A DNA stretch of 64,000 nt. It comes from Acidobacteriaceae bacterium KBS 89. GTDB taxonomy: Bacteria > Acidobacteriota > Terriglobia > Terriglobales > Acidobacteriaceae. The position numbers and the translations under genes are program-made. The stretch is from positions 868,001 to 932,000 of the forward strand of contig KB906756.1 of assembly GCA_000381605.1 (NCBI GenBank), written 5' to 3'. The notes under the pieces are model-generated. The model saw nothing but the letters and a program-made list of their open reading frames with translations, was not told where the DNA came from and searched no databases. Below, piece by piece: positions 56,490-64,000 of this stretch (position 1 is the first letter of the stretch; each line of letters opens with the position of its first letter).

Positions 56490-57494
56490 CTAGCCGGTCA
56501 GAATCTGTTCAAGCTCCTGTAGGCTCGACCGTTCCCCCATGACGATAAGGAAATCACCAGCAGAGATCTCGACTTCAGACGAGGGATTGAAGATCGTTTC
56601 GCCCCCTTGTTTACGAATGGCGAGCACGATCGCCCCGGACCTCCGCAACTTCAACAACTCTCCTAGAGTCCGCCTGCTCGACTCGCCATTCGACGAAACG
56701 CAGACCTCTTCCATAGTGATCTCTGACCCTATGTTGCTTCTGGCGAAGTCCAGAAACTCCACCACATGAGGTCTCAGCAAAGCGTCGGCAAGTTGGCGTC
56801 CCGCCATCGTGTAAGGAGTTAGAACTGTATCGGCTCCTGCGCGACGCAACTTTTCTCCGGCTTCTTCTTCCGAGACTCGGGTCACTACGGTCAACTTTGG
56901 ATTCAGAGCCTTCGCGGAGAGAATGATGAAGAGATTCTCCGCATCCGAGGGCAAAGCGGCAATCAATCCCTTCGCCCTCAGCACACCGGCTTGGCGAAGG
57001 CTGTCGTCTTGTGTGGCATCCGCAACGATCGCAAGCTTTCCTGTATTCACCGCCTTCGCAACCCGCTCCTCATTGCGGTCAATCACCAGGAATGAAGCTT
57101 TTGCCCGTTCAAATTCATCACAGGCGTTCCGGCCTACGCGGCCAAAACCGCAGACTATGAAATGGTCGTGTAGGTTTTCGATCATGCGTCTTTTCCTGCG
57201 CTTGCCATAGCCATCCTGCAACTCGAGTTCAATAATAGTCTGGGTCATCGCGCCAACTGCCAGGAACATGGCCGTCACTCCAAACAAAATCAGAAAGGAA
57301 TTGAAAATGCGGCCAGCATGGCTGAGAGGACGCACTTCTTGATAGCCAACTGTCGTGATAGTCGTGAGAGTCATGTAAAAACCGTCAAACCACGAATATC
57401 CTTCGATCAGTTGAAAGCCGGATGTCCCCAGAATCAGAATGAAGCCCAGCAGTCCAGCGATCACAATGACGCGGCGAATCAGACGGCTAGGCAT
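56490..57494 (-). CDS. Two-helix potassium channel with RCK (TrkA-N/TrkA-C) domains
   Basis: A 334-residue membrane protein. Helix 1 about 7-28, pore loop with selectivity filter TTVGY (Thr47-Tyr51), helix 2 about 63-88. A cytoplasmic RCK domain follows: Rossmann start VCGFGRVGRN about 114, acidic IDRNEERV, VADATQDDSL, and a TrkA-C domain about 255-334. This is the MthK-like ligand-gated K+ channel layout, expected to form a tetramer with an octameric gating ring. GGGG lies 8 nt before the ATG. It stands alone; the ligand (calcium, nucleotide or other) cannot be read. Confidence 0.92.
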   Translation of the reverse strand: MPSRLIRRVIVIAGLLGFILILGTSGFQLIEGYSWFDGFYMTLTTITTVGYQEVRPLSHAGRIFNSFLILFGVTAMFLAVGAMTQTIIELELQDGYGKRRKRRMIENLHDHFIVCGFGRVGRNACDEFERAKASFLVIDRNEERVAKAVNTGKLAIVADATQDDSLRQAGVLRAKGLIAALPSDAENLFIILSAKALNPKLTVVTRVSEEEAGEKLRRAGADTVLTPYTMAGRQLADALLRPHVVEFLDFARSNIGSEITMEEVCVSSNGESSRRTLGELLKLRRSGAIVLAIRKQGGETIFNPSSEVEISAGDFLIVMGERSSLQELEQILTG

Positions 57495-57931
57495 CGATAT
57501 ATCCCCGTAGAGATGTTCAGGCCATTATTGGCCTCCTGTCTACGTTTCGCCCGAGACAATCCTCATTACCCCCTCTATCATGCGGAGTGGAGAACGAGCT
57601 AGGCACCGCCGAAACCAGGCCCCCCGGACTATTCCGCATAATCGGAACCCCGACCGATCTCGAATCGTTGCCAGACCCCGTACTCCGCACTTCGTGAAAA
57701 GTCAACTTTTCAGCAGTAGGTAGTCCAAGTTGCCGAAAACTCCGTTTTTCGTGCACTTCGAGGCCGAGTTCGGATCGTCGTTCGGCAGGATTGTTTCCAT
57801 ATTGCCGACCAACCAGACACAATCAACTCGTAGCCCTCTGCGCCAATGGGCGCAAGCTTCTTGTTCAGCCCGAGCTCGTCACCTAAAGAGACTCGCGGTA
57901 TTTTGACCTAGCCCTAGTCAGACAGCCTCTC
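57495..57931. other. Non-coding gap
   Basis: About 440 nt between the K+ channel and the ICMT-like gene, both on the minus strand. Short frames here have no recognisable content. It carries the promoter of the channel gene at its left end. Confidence 0.4.
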
Positions 57932-58267
57932 CTAGAACCATGTAGCACGACGATATAACTCATAGCGCTCTCTATACTTCTCTTGGAGCAGATTGCGTTC
58001 TCTACGGGCATTTCTCGTCTGCAGTGGCAACAAAATGACCAAAGGCAGCAATACATACCAGCGATGCGCCGCAAGCGCAATTCCGCAAACGGTCAAATCG
58101 ACAAACACATACATGGGATGTTGTAGACGCGAGTACAAACCGTGCATTACCAAATCATTTGCCTTTGGAGTCACAGAAAACGACTTGCCTAACTGGACGC
58201 GAGCCAGAATCACGAGTGCAAACGAAATAACGGCAAGCGCCACCCCGGCAAAGGTCTCAACATTCAT
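57932..58267 (-). CDS. Isoprenylcysteine methyltransferase/PEMT-like small membrane protein
   Basis: A 111-residue protein with three membrane helices (about 8-25, 45-62, 68-85). The C-terminal half has the ICMT/phospholipid-methyltransferase signature: LVMHGLYSRLQHPMYVFV followed by ARRERNLLQEKYRERYELYRR. This region binds S-adenosylmethionine. ATG at 58267 is chosen since GGGAG lies 9 nt upstream; a GTG three codons earlier is possible. It is shorter than most relatives (150-200 residues) and lacks the first helices, so it may be a minimal or trimmed form. Substrate unknown. Confidence 0.8.
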   Translation of the reverse strand: MNVETFAGVALAVISFALVILARVQLGKSFSVTPKANDLVMHGLYSRLQHPMYVFVDLTVCGIALAAHRWYVLLPLVILLPLQTRNARRERNLLQEKYRERYELYRRATWF

Positions 58268-58624
58268 TTGGTTCACTCCCGAGTTAGCGTGAGTCTACAC
58301 GGTTCAGTTGACCGAAAAGAGGATTGGCAAGGTATAGGCAGAATCTTGGTTGTTTTGCAAATGGGGATTTAATAAGCTTTCAAATCCACCAATTATCGGC
58401 AACAATTCAGTTTTGTGGCGGAAAGCGCTAGGTGTTCGTCGGAGAAAGGTAGTTGCTAATTCTCGGCCTGGAGGTCGGTGATTGTAGCGGAATTACCTCG
58501 ACACGATTCTGCGAATGAGGGTTATAGGACAGAAGCAAGTAAATTGTGGGGAGGCGAATAAGTCCAAATGCGCGAATGCATCTCCGCCGCCGACTTGTCG
58601 TATATCGCCGTCTCCCAGTAGCAC
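58268..58624. other. Non-coding gap
   Basis: About 360 nt downstream of the GH28 gene. No gene, tRNA or convincing terminator was seen. Confidence 0.4.
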
Positions 58625-60364
58625 CTAATCGCGCAGTTGTACGGCCGTCTTCGTCGCTCCGTTTTTGTAGGCCAGTACCATTGCGGCTTTGGACAAATCG
58701 CCACCGTCAATCTTGATGTTCTCGTTTGCCGTGCCCTCAAGCTGAAGAAAAACCGCCGCCGAGGACAGAAGCCGCGAAGCAGTAAAGAGAACCTGCTTTG
58801 AGTCGATGCAGCGCAGTGCTGACTCCGCCGCAGAATTACCCTGTACGCTTAGGCCGTTTACCGCGACATCTTCCACATGGTCGAAGATCACGGCGGGGCG
58901 CATCTCGGGTGTGCTCACTTGAAGTCGGACATTTTGCAGAGTCAGCCCTCGAGAGTTACGCGCGTAAAAGCCGTACGCCGGCATCGGTCCAAGCATGAAG
59001 TATTCGCCCGCAATTTTTGGGAGATCGCGCCTTGCCGCCTCTTCGGCTGTGCCTCCTCCGCCAAACGTAAGCTGAATATTGTCGAACGAGATATTCTCCA
59101 TAGTGGCGTCTCCGATGCAGTTCAACGTGATGCAGGAGTGCCCTTCTCCCGGTCGGGCGTCGCTGGTTAGTGTTGTCTCCGGGAGTTGCGGCGGGCTAGT
59201 AGTAACGGTTCCGCTGATATTACTGAAGGAGATGTTTCGCGCTACTGCCGGCGGTCTTGTTTCTTTTGGCACCGTTGGCTGCAGGCCTTCATCGACATGC
59301 TCATTCTGACGTGTTCTCGGGCCCATACTGATATGGATCGGCCCAGTCACCTGCTGCAGGACAAGGTTGGCGAACGAGATATTTTCAAAGCGCGATCCTT
59401 CATTGCCCTGAAATTTGATGGGGCAACCGAACACGTCATAGAGCACGCAGTTGGAGATGGAAATATTCTCCGCCACGCCGCCACCGAAGCGAAACACGGA
59501 CCATCGCGTACTGAAGACGGAGTTTGTGACTGTGATGAATTTACAACTCCCAAACATCGCGCAGCCATCGTCCTGTGACAAAACCGTGCAGTTGCTGACC
59601 GACACATATTCTGCGCTGATGAAATGAAATCCGTCATTGTTCCCGTTGACGCGGTTGTGAATATACAAACCGTCAGCACGCACATGCTTGCTCTGGATAA
59701 TGCGAATGCTGTGATACGCTCCGTCGACAAGGGCGATATCGCGGATTGTGAGCCGGTCACAACGATGGAACAGCAAGTGGTAAGGACGTCGATTACCACC
59801 GAGGCCACTAGGAGGCAAGGTTCCGCGAACCGGAGAGTGAAACTGCGCCCCGTGCCCGTCAATAGTGCCTGCGCCCTCGATGGTCACATTGGTCGCGTTG
59901 ACGGCGAACAGCAGCGCCCAATTCCCATCGTTCAAAGTGGAGTCTCCGCTAAGCGGGATCGCATCCACGGCGTGATACTGCTTGCCGTCCGCGCTCCCAA
60001 GGAGCTTCCCCGCGGCCGCGATATGGAGTGTCACATTGCTCTTGAGTTCGACTGTGCCGATCTCGAAAGTGCCGGCAGGAACCAACACCGTTCCGCCACC
60101 ATCCTGATGGCATGCATCGATCGCCGCCTGCAATGCGGCGGTATCGAGTGCAACGCCGTCTCCTTTCGCACCATACTTGCGAATGTTGTAGACCCGGGCG
60201 CCAAGATCATCTGCACCCGGATCATTCTTTGCCTGCCCAAGCGCAACGCCTCGCTCTCCGAGGCCGCCGGCGAGTAACGCAGCCATGGCCGACGGCGGAA
60301 CGCGTCCAAGCCATTGACGCCGAGTGAACGAGACATTGCTTGTGCTCGATTGATTACTTTTCAA
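58625..60364 (-). CDS. Exported GH28-like pectinase (polygalacturonase family), divergent
   Basis: A 580-residue protein if started at the TTG at 60364, which has GAGGTG just upstream and leaves 25 nt after the GH29 stop; an ATG at 60454 would overlap that gene. TRRQWLGR near residue 15 is a twin-arginine signal. The mature part is a right-handed beta-helix starting YNIRKYGAKGDGVALDTAA. The catalytic GH28 aspartates are seen in NNDGFHF and SQDDGCAMFG, but the canonical GHG and RIK motifs are replaced by RFGGG and CPIKFQ, so substrate binding must differ. It is the last gene of the SDR-GH29-GH28 operon. Pectic or rhamnogalacturonan oligosaccharides are likely substrates. Confidence 0.85.
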   Translation of the reverse strand: MKSNQSSTSNVSFTRRQWLGRVPPSAMAALLAGGLGERGVALGQAKNDPGADDLGARVYNIRKYGAKGDGVALDTAALQAAIDACHQDGGGTVLVPAGTFEIGTVELKSNVTLHIAAAGKLLGSADGKQYHAVDAIPLSGDSTLNDGNWALLFAVNATNVTIEGAGTIDGHGAQFHSPVRGTLPPSGLGGNRRPYHLLFHRCDRLTIRDIALVDGAYHSIRIIQSKHVRADGLYIHNRVNGNNDGFHFISAEYVSVSNCTVLSQDDGCAMFGSCKFITVTNSVFSTRWSVFRFGGGVAENISISNCVLYDVFGCPIKFQGNEGSRFENISFANLVLQQVTGPIHISMGPRTRQNEHVDEGLQPTVPKETRPPAVARNISFSNISGTVTTSPPQLPETTLTSDARPGEGHSCITLNCIGDATMENISFDNIQLTFGGGGTAEEAARRDLPKIAGEYFMLGPMPAYGFYARNSRGLTLQNVRLQVSTPEMRPAVIFDHVEDVAVNGLSVQGNSAAESALRCIDSKQVLFTASRLLSSAAVFLQLEGTANENIKIDGGDLSKAAMVLAYKNGATKTAVQLRD

Positions 60365-60389
60365 ATTGACACCTCGATTGCGGACACGA

Positions 60390-61733
60390 TTAGACACCCA
60401 TGCGCGGCTTGTTCTTGCGGACATAGTCCGTGTCCTGCGTTGGTTCAGATTCACATTCCAGCGCGATCGTGGTCACCGGAAAGTCAGGAGCCTTCACCGG
60501 TAGATCGAGCACTCGCACACGGAAATCGTCTTGCGCAAACTTCAGCGCTGCACCGGTCTTCACCAGCTTCACAGACGTCACCTTCGTCTTGAGTCCAGAT
60601 ATCGCGACATACTCGCCTGGCCAGAAATAAACATGCATATAAAGCGTATTGCCGATTCGGGTAAAGCTCGCATAGTTCGAGCGGCGCACCTGGCACAAGT
60701 CGGATTGATACACCGCATGACCATTGATCTGCATCCAGCTGCCTACTTCCGTCAGGACCTTCACCGACTCTTCCGGAATCGAGCCATCCTGCTTCGGCCC
60801 GATGTTCAACAGGTAGTTCCCCCCGTCGCGCGCACATGAAATGAGATTACGAATGATGGTCTTCGATGATTTCCAGTTGTCATCCGCACGCTGATAACCC
60901 CAGCTATCATTCAGGGTCATACAACTCTCCCAGGCCCGACCTCCCGTCTCAGCAACAATCCTTTGTTCGGGCGTGGAGAAGTCCCCGGGCAGCTTATTGC
61001 GGTTGTTCACAATAATGTCCGGTTGCAACTCAAAAACCATCTTGTTCATGCGTTCGGACTCCCAACCGTGCGCATCCAGTGGCCAGGCGACGTCATACCA
61101 AAGTGTGTCGATCTTCCCATAGTTGGTCAGAATTTCGCGGATGAGGCCATGCGTGTATTCCACAAAACGCTTACGCGCCTCTTCGTCATTCGCACATCGC
61201 GCACCGTCAGGATGATGCCAGTCCATCAGCGAGTAATAAAAGCCGACACGCAGCCCTTCGGCTCGTGCAGCGTCGACATATTCGCGCACCAGGTCACGTC
61301 CCGGTCCCTGCTTCGCGGCGCAGTAATCGGTCAGCTTGCTGTCGAAGTTGCAGAATCCCTCGTGGTGCTTGGTCGTCATCACCATATATTTCATGCCGGC
61401 GGTCTTCGCGAGTTTCGCCCATGTGCGCGCAGAATTTTTCACAGGATTGAATGTAGCTGCATGCGGCGCATACTCGACGACCGGAATGGCCTCATCTTCC
61501 ATCACCCATTCATGCCGACCAATGGTGCTGTAGACGCCGAAGTGGATAAACATGCCGAATTTTGCTGCGTGCCACCATTCCATGCGCCGGAGTTGGTCCG
61601 CCGTCGGTGCGGTCGAACTCTCAACCGCCTGTGCAATGGGTGTCGCCGCAGCAGTTCCAGTCAGCGCCAATCCGGCCAGAGAAGCCCCGGTCCCCAGCAG
61701 CATCTGCCGTCTGTTCAAAGTAACGATTTGCAT
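60390..61733 (-). CDS. Tat-exported alpha-L-fucosidase, glycoside hydrolase family 29
   Basis: A 447-residue enzyme. LNRRQMLLGTGASLAG at the start is a twin-arginine signal. The family-29 barrel is clear from WWHAAKFGMFIHFGVYS, the TTKHHEGF motif and the nucleophile Asp214 in LWYDVAWP. It releases L-fucose from alpha-linked glycans outside the cytoplasm. GGGAG lies about 10 nt before the ATG. It sits 19 nt downstream of an SDR gene that may process the released sugar and 25 nt upstream of the GH28-like gene. A C-terminal beta-sandwich domain completes the protein. Confidence 0.92.
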   Translation of the reverse strand: MQIVTLNRRQMLLGTGASLAGLALTGTAAATPIAQAVESSTAPTADQLRRMEWWHAAKFGMFIHFGVYSTIGRHEWVMEDEAIPVVEYAPHAATFNPVKNSARTWAKLAKTAGMKYMVMTTKHHEGFCNFDSKLTDYCAAKQGPGRDLVREYVDAARAEGLRVGFYYSLMDWHHPDGARCANDEEARKRFVEYTHGLIREILTNYGKIDTLWYDVAWPLDAHGWESERMNKMVFELQPDIIVNNRNKLPGDFSTPEQRIVAETGGRAWESCMTLNDSWGYQRADDNWKSSKTIIRNLISCARDGGNYLLNIGPKQDGSIPEESVKVLTEVGSWMQINGHAVYQSDLCQVRRSNYASFTRIGNTLYMHVYFWPGEYVAISGLKTKVTSVKLVKTGAALKFAQDDFRVRVLDLPVKAPDFPVTTIALECESEPTQDTDYVRKNKPRMGV

Positions 61734-61752
61734 TCATCCATCTCCCTTTGGT

Positions 61753-62532
61753 CTATCCGTGCAAATTGAAAAATCCGCCGTCCAGCGGGTAATCTGTTCC
61801 GGTGATAAAGGATGCTTCGTCGGAGCAGAGATAAAGCGCCAGCATCGCGACCTCACAGGGCTCCGCCATGCGGCCAATGGGCTGCGCTGCAGAGAACTTT
61901 GCGAATGCTTCAGCCTCTTTGCCCGGAAAGTTTTTCTTAATAAATCCTTCAACAAACGGCGTGTGGACACGCGCTGGCGAGATGGCATTGCAACGGACGT
62001 TGTGGCGCAGATAATCGCGCGCAACAGAATACGTCATACTCCGCACGGCGCCTTTGCTCATGGAATAGGCGTACCTGTCCTCGAGACCCGCACTGGCGGC
62101 GATCGAGGCCAGATTGATGATCACACCGCCCCCTTGTGCGACCATCGCTTCAATCGTCTGTTGCATAGCATTGTGCGTTCCCTGCACATTGACGCGAAAA
62201 ATCCGTTCAAAAACCTCGTCAGAAGTATTCTCGAGTCGGCCCACATGCGATATTCCAGCGCTATTGACGAGGATGTCCACTCGGGACATCTCTAAAATCT
62301 CTCCGAATACGGCCTTTGTCTCCACGGGATCAGCGACGTCACATATATGCGCAGTCGCGCTTCCGCCAGCTTGCGTGATTCGCTCAGACGTATTCTGCGC
62401 AGCTTTTTCATCGAGATCAACGATGCGGATTGTAGCGCCACGTTCGACGAAGCAGACGGCGATCGCCTGGCCAATACCGCTGCCCCCGCCGGTTACGACC
62501 GCCACTTTGTTGTCCAGACGAAACGCGCTCAC
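61753..62532 (-). CDS. SDR-family dehydrogenase, probably of L-fucose/fuconate metabolism
   Basis: A 259-residue classical SDR with all features: TGGGSGIG, NSAG, Ser in NLASIA, YSMSK and C-terminal TGTDYPLDGGF. The start is GTG. Sequence layout and the adjacent fucosidase fit the L-fucose dehydrogenase / 2-keto-3-deoxy-L-fuconate dehydrogenase group; IVDLDEKA after the second strand suggests NAD+ preference. It is the first gene of the operon and has a copy of the IclR-region palindrome 93 nt upstream (62625-62641). The remaining pathway enzymes are not in the window. Confidence 0.87.
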   Translation of the reverse strand: MSAFRLDNKVAVVTGGGSGIGQAIAVCFVERGATIRIVDLDEKAAQNTSERITQAGGSATAHICDVADPVETKAVFGEILEMSRVDILVNSAGISHVGRLENTSDEVFERIFRVNVQGTHNAMQQTIEAMVAQGGGVIINLASIAASAGLEDRYAYSMSKGAVRSMTYSVARDYLRHNVRCNAISPARVHTPFVEGFIKKNFPGKEAEAFAKFSAAQPIGRMAEPCEVAMLALYLCSDEASFITGTDYPLDGGFFNLHG

Positions 62533-62624
62533 CTTGTAGCACCTTTGCGCAGCCGGTGAAGACGCAAAGGCCGCCCCAACGTTTTAGTTGGTGGCGACGG
62601 TGTGTGTCAACGATAAAAATGGAC

Positions 62625-62641
62625 ATTTCATTATGTAAAAC
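62625..62641. promoter_or_regulatory. Second copy of the IclR-region operator motif
   Basis: ATTTCATTATGTAAAAC is identical at 15 of 17 positions to the reverse complement of the site at 63605-63621. It lies 93 nt before the first gene of the SDR-GH29-GH28 operon. Shared sites in front of the regulator and its neighbour operon are the expected pattern for an IclR regulon; binding is inferred. Confidence 0.55.
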
Positions 62642-62768
62642 ATATTTGAGCGAATCGACTCACTATCTATTCCCGCCATTGAGGTGAAGTGTATGAGCAA
62701 GAACATGAGCAGTCCACTTGCCGCGGTTTTTCCAGACTCGGTGGGGCAGGGATAGCAACCGCCATGCG

Positions 62769-63572
62769 TCATCGATTTTTCGGAACGCCAAGCCGAGTCG
62801 AGATGTCGAGCGCAGCCAGTTTGACAGTCTGGGCAATCGAAGCGAGGTTCGTCTTGTTGATACGAGCCGTTGGGCCGGAGATGCTGATGCCCCCAGCCAC
62901 CTTACCGTTTGCATCCAAAATAGCGGCCCCGACGCAGCGCGCACCGGTGACAGCCTCTTCATCATCCAGCGCATAACCGAGATGTTCAATCTGAGCCAGA
63001 TCTTTTCGTAGCCTGGCAACGCTTCTAATGGATCGCGGAGTTGCACTTTCGAACCGCAGCGTCGGAAAAAGCAGTTCGCGTTGCTCCACGGGCATCGCAG
63101 CCAACATCGCCTTCCCCAGCGCCGTGCAGGAAAGCGGCCGCCTGCTGCCTATCTGAGAAACCAGCCGAAAGGTATGCAGGCTCTCCATAACGTCCACGTA
63201 CAAAACCTCCTGGCCCACCAGCGTCGCGAGATTCACCGTCTCGCCCGTAGTATTCCAAAGCTCCTCCAGAACAGGCCGGCTTATGCGGCTCAGCATTGCC
63301 TGATACGTGAGGCCCGTGCCAAATCGCACCAGTCGCGGCCCAACCATATAGGATCCGGAATCATCGCGGAAGAGGTATCCCTCGCCCTCCAAGTGCCTGA
63401 GAAAACGATGTGCCGTGCTCTTATTCAAACTGGTAAGCCGGGCAATATCTTTCAACTGCAATCCAGCAGGAGTGCGGTCCAAAAGCTCTAGAATGCGGAG
63501 CACTTTTCCAACGACGCCAACCGGCGTGATTGTTGTCTTGCGGCTTGCATGCATAGCGCTAGTGTATGTCAC
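62769..63572 (-). CDS. IclR-family transcriptional regulator
   Basis: A 267-residue regulator. N-terminal winged helix about 15-78 (VLRILELLDRTPAGLQLKDIA, LNKSTAHRFLRHLEGEGYL), C-terminal IclR effector domain about 85-260 with LSCTALGKAMLA, GYALDDEEAVTGARCVGAAI and ISISGPTARI. The start is GTG at 63572, supported by AAGGAG 8 nt upstream; ATG seven codons later is less well placed. It lies between the glycan-degradation operon (same strand) and a divergent TonB receptor, and palindromic sites occur before both, so it most likely controls sugar-responsive expression of the locus and of itself. Confidence 0.92.
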   Translation of the reverse strand: MTYTSAMHASRKTTITPVGVVGKVLRILELLDRTPAGLQLKDIARLTSLNKSTAHRFLRHLEGEGYLFRDDSGSYMVGPRLVRFGTGLTYQAMLSRISRPVLEELWNTTGETVNLATLVGQEVLYVDVMESLHTFRLVSQIGSRRPLSCTALGKAMLAAMPVEQRELLFPTLRFESATPRSIRSVARLRKDLAQIEHLGYALDDEEAVTGARCVGAAILDANGKVAGGISISGPTARINKTNLASIAQTVKLAALDISTRLGVPKNR

Positions 63573-63604
63573 GAGATGTTCTCCTTAGTTTCATGTTAGA
63601 GTTC

Positions 63605-63621
63605 ATTTCACATAATGAAAT
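63605..63621. promoter_or_regulatory. Palindromic operator candidate between iclR-type gene and TonB receptor
   Basis: ATTTCA-CATAA-TGAAAT has perfect 6-bp arms around a 5-nt centre, the size of typical IclR-family sites. It lies 32 nt upstream of the regulator's GTG and just before the -35 box of the divergent receptor gene (63636). Confidence 0.6.
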
Positions 63622-63635
63622 ATAAATTCTTACTC

Positions 63636-63641
63636 TTGACA
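63636..63641 (+). promoter_or_regulatory. TTGACA -35 box of the TonB receptor gene
   Basis: A consensus -35 hexamer lies 15 nt after the palindromic site. No good -10 hexamer is found at 17 nt (TTAGCG), so the promoter may need an activator. Tentative. Confidence 0.35.
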
Positions 63642-63746
63642 TACGTGCATCCATTCTTTTAGCGTACGCGCCAAAGAAAAAAGAGCCGCCACTGGTTCGA
63701 CCAGTCTTTGAGTCTCGGCTTCTTGTCCGGCTAATTAGGAGGAGTG

Positions 63747-64000
63747 ATGCGATTGTACCGATTCATCGTTTTGTGCATGTGCAGTCTCATAATCGTTCTG
63801 ACAGGCGTCACCGTCGCACAAACTTCCAGCGGCACTATAAGCGGTCATCTCGATGATCAAAGTGGTGGGATAGTGACCAACGCGGATGTGAAGCTGATCA
63901 ACCAGCAAACGAATGTTATTGTGACGACAAAAGTCCGGTCGAACGGTGACTTCATCTTCCCGGACGTGCAACCCGGGACGTTCACAATCATCGTTCAGGC
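63747..64000 (+). CDS. TonB-dependent receptor with N-terminal carboxypeptidase-like domain (3' end outside window)
   Basis: The first 84 residues of a receptor. A near-perfect AGGAGGAG lies 2 nt before the ATG-proximal spacer (63737-63744). The signal peptide ends at VAQ, then TSSGTISGHLDDQSGGIVTNADVKLINQQTNV begins the carboxypeptidase-regulatory-like beta-sandwich that precedes the plug and barrel in acidobacterial receptors; VRSNGDFIF and DVQPGTFTI complete it. It is divergent from the IclR regulator and probably imports the oligosaccharides trimmed by the GH28/GH29 enzymes. The frame stays open to the window's end. Confidence 0.87.
   Translation, partial: MRLYRFIVLCMCSLIIVLTGVTVAQTSSGTISGHLDDQSGGIVTNADVKLINQQTNVIVTTKVRSNGDFIFPDVQPGTFTIIVQ

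Noticed and set aside
1-64000. CRISPR array, tRNA/rRNA genes or an intact transposase
   Set aside because: No regularly spaced repeats, no cloverleaf-like sequences and no transposase or integrase motif were found by reading both strands; a short tRNA could still be missed by eye.

Overview
The window looks like a chromosomal segment of an acidobacterium, probably of the Terriglobia (Granulicella/Edaphobacter/Terriglobus type). This rests on gene content, not on a marker gene. It carries TonB-dependent receptors with an N-terminal carboxypeptidase-like domain, a PadR regulator translationally coupled to an ADOP/MacB-type permease, a propeller/Y_Y_Y hybrid histidine kinase, SpoIIE-type phosphatases, Tat-exported plant-polysaccharide hydrolases and a PEP-CTERM protein. 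No rRNA, tRNA, CRISPR array or intact insertion sequence was found.

Layout. 1-1803: 3' part of a TonB-dependent receptor. 1971-8881: a signalling operon (1672-aa hybrid kinase, CheY-like receiver, GAF-SpoIIE phosphatase). 8987-10329: an SDR enzyme divergent from an ArsR-family regulator, with a strong inverted repeat between them. 10405-14822: a secreted GH31 glycosidase and a Tat-exported PLP enzyme. 15039-21636: a tightly overlapping operon of large transglutaminase/DUF2126 protein, ATP-grasp/alpha-E fusion and small transglutaminase, a conserved set whose biochemical role is unsettled. 21782-24786: PadR plus ADOP permease. 24797-27240: a TetR remnant, an unknown secreted protein and a frameshifted AI-2E-family transporter. 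27493-32228: a second signalling operon (1194-aa hybrid kinase with two receivers and Hpt, then a receiver-SpoIIE phosphatase). 32325-33733: a broken sigma-54 activator fragment and a tail-anchored AAA+ ATPase. 34182-36137: a class C beta-lactamase-like hydrolase and a PEP-CTERM protein.

36335-41881 is a five-gene minus-strand operon for uptake and breakdown of an unidentified sugar acid: SDR, RraA-like lyase, MFS carrier, IlvD/Edd dehydratase and DHDPS-like aldolase. A secreted DUF6282 protein is divergent from it. 43072-45975 is a Tat-exported GH127-type glycosidase. From about 46.7 to 55.9 kb runs a belt of decay: truncated ECF sigma factor, alcohol dehydrogenase remnant, Old Yellow Enzyme lacking its C-terminus beside an HxlR regulator, a secreted repeat protein broken by about four frameshifts, and a glycosyltransferase lacking its N-terminal half. 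Intact metallo-beta-lactamase-fold and HD-domain genes and a small Cys-rich protein lie among them. 56490-58267 holds an RCK potassium channel and an isoprenylcysteine-methyltransferase-like protein.

58625-64000 is a glycan-utilisation locus: the operon SDR, GH29 fucosidase, GH28-like pectinase; an IclR regulator; and, divergent, the start of a TonB-dependent receptor. The same 17-bp palindrome-like site lies in front of both the operon and the IclR/receptor promoter region, which suggests one small IclR regulon for fucose-containing or pectic plant polymers.
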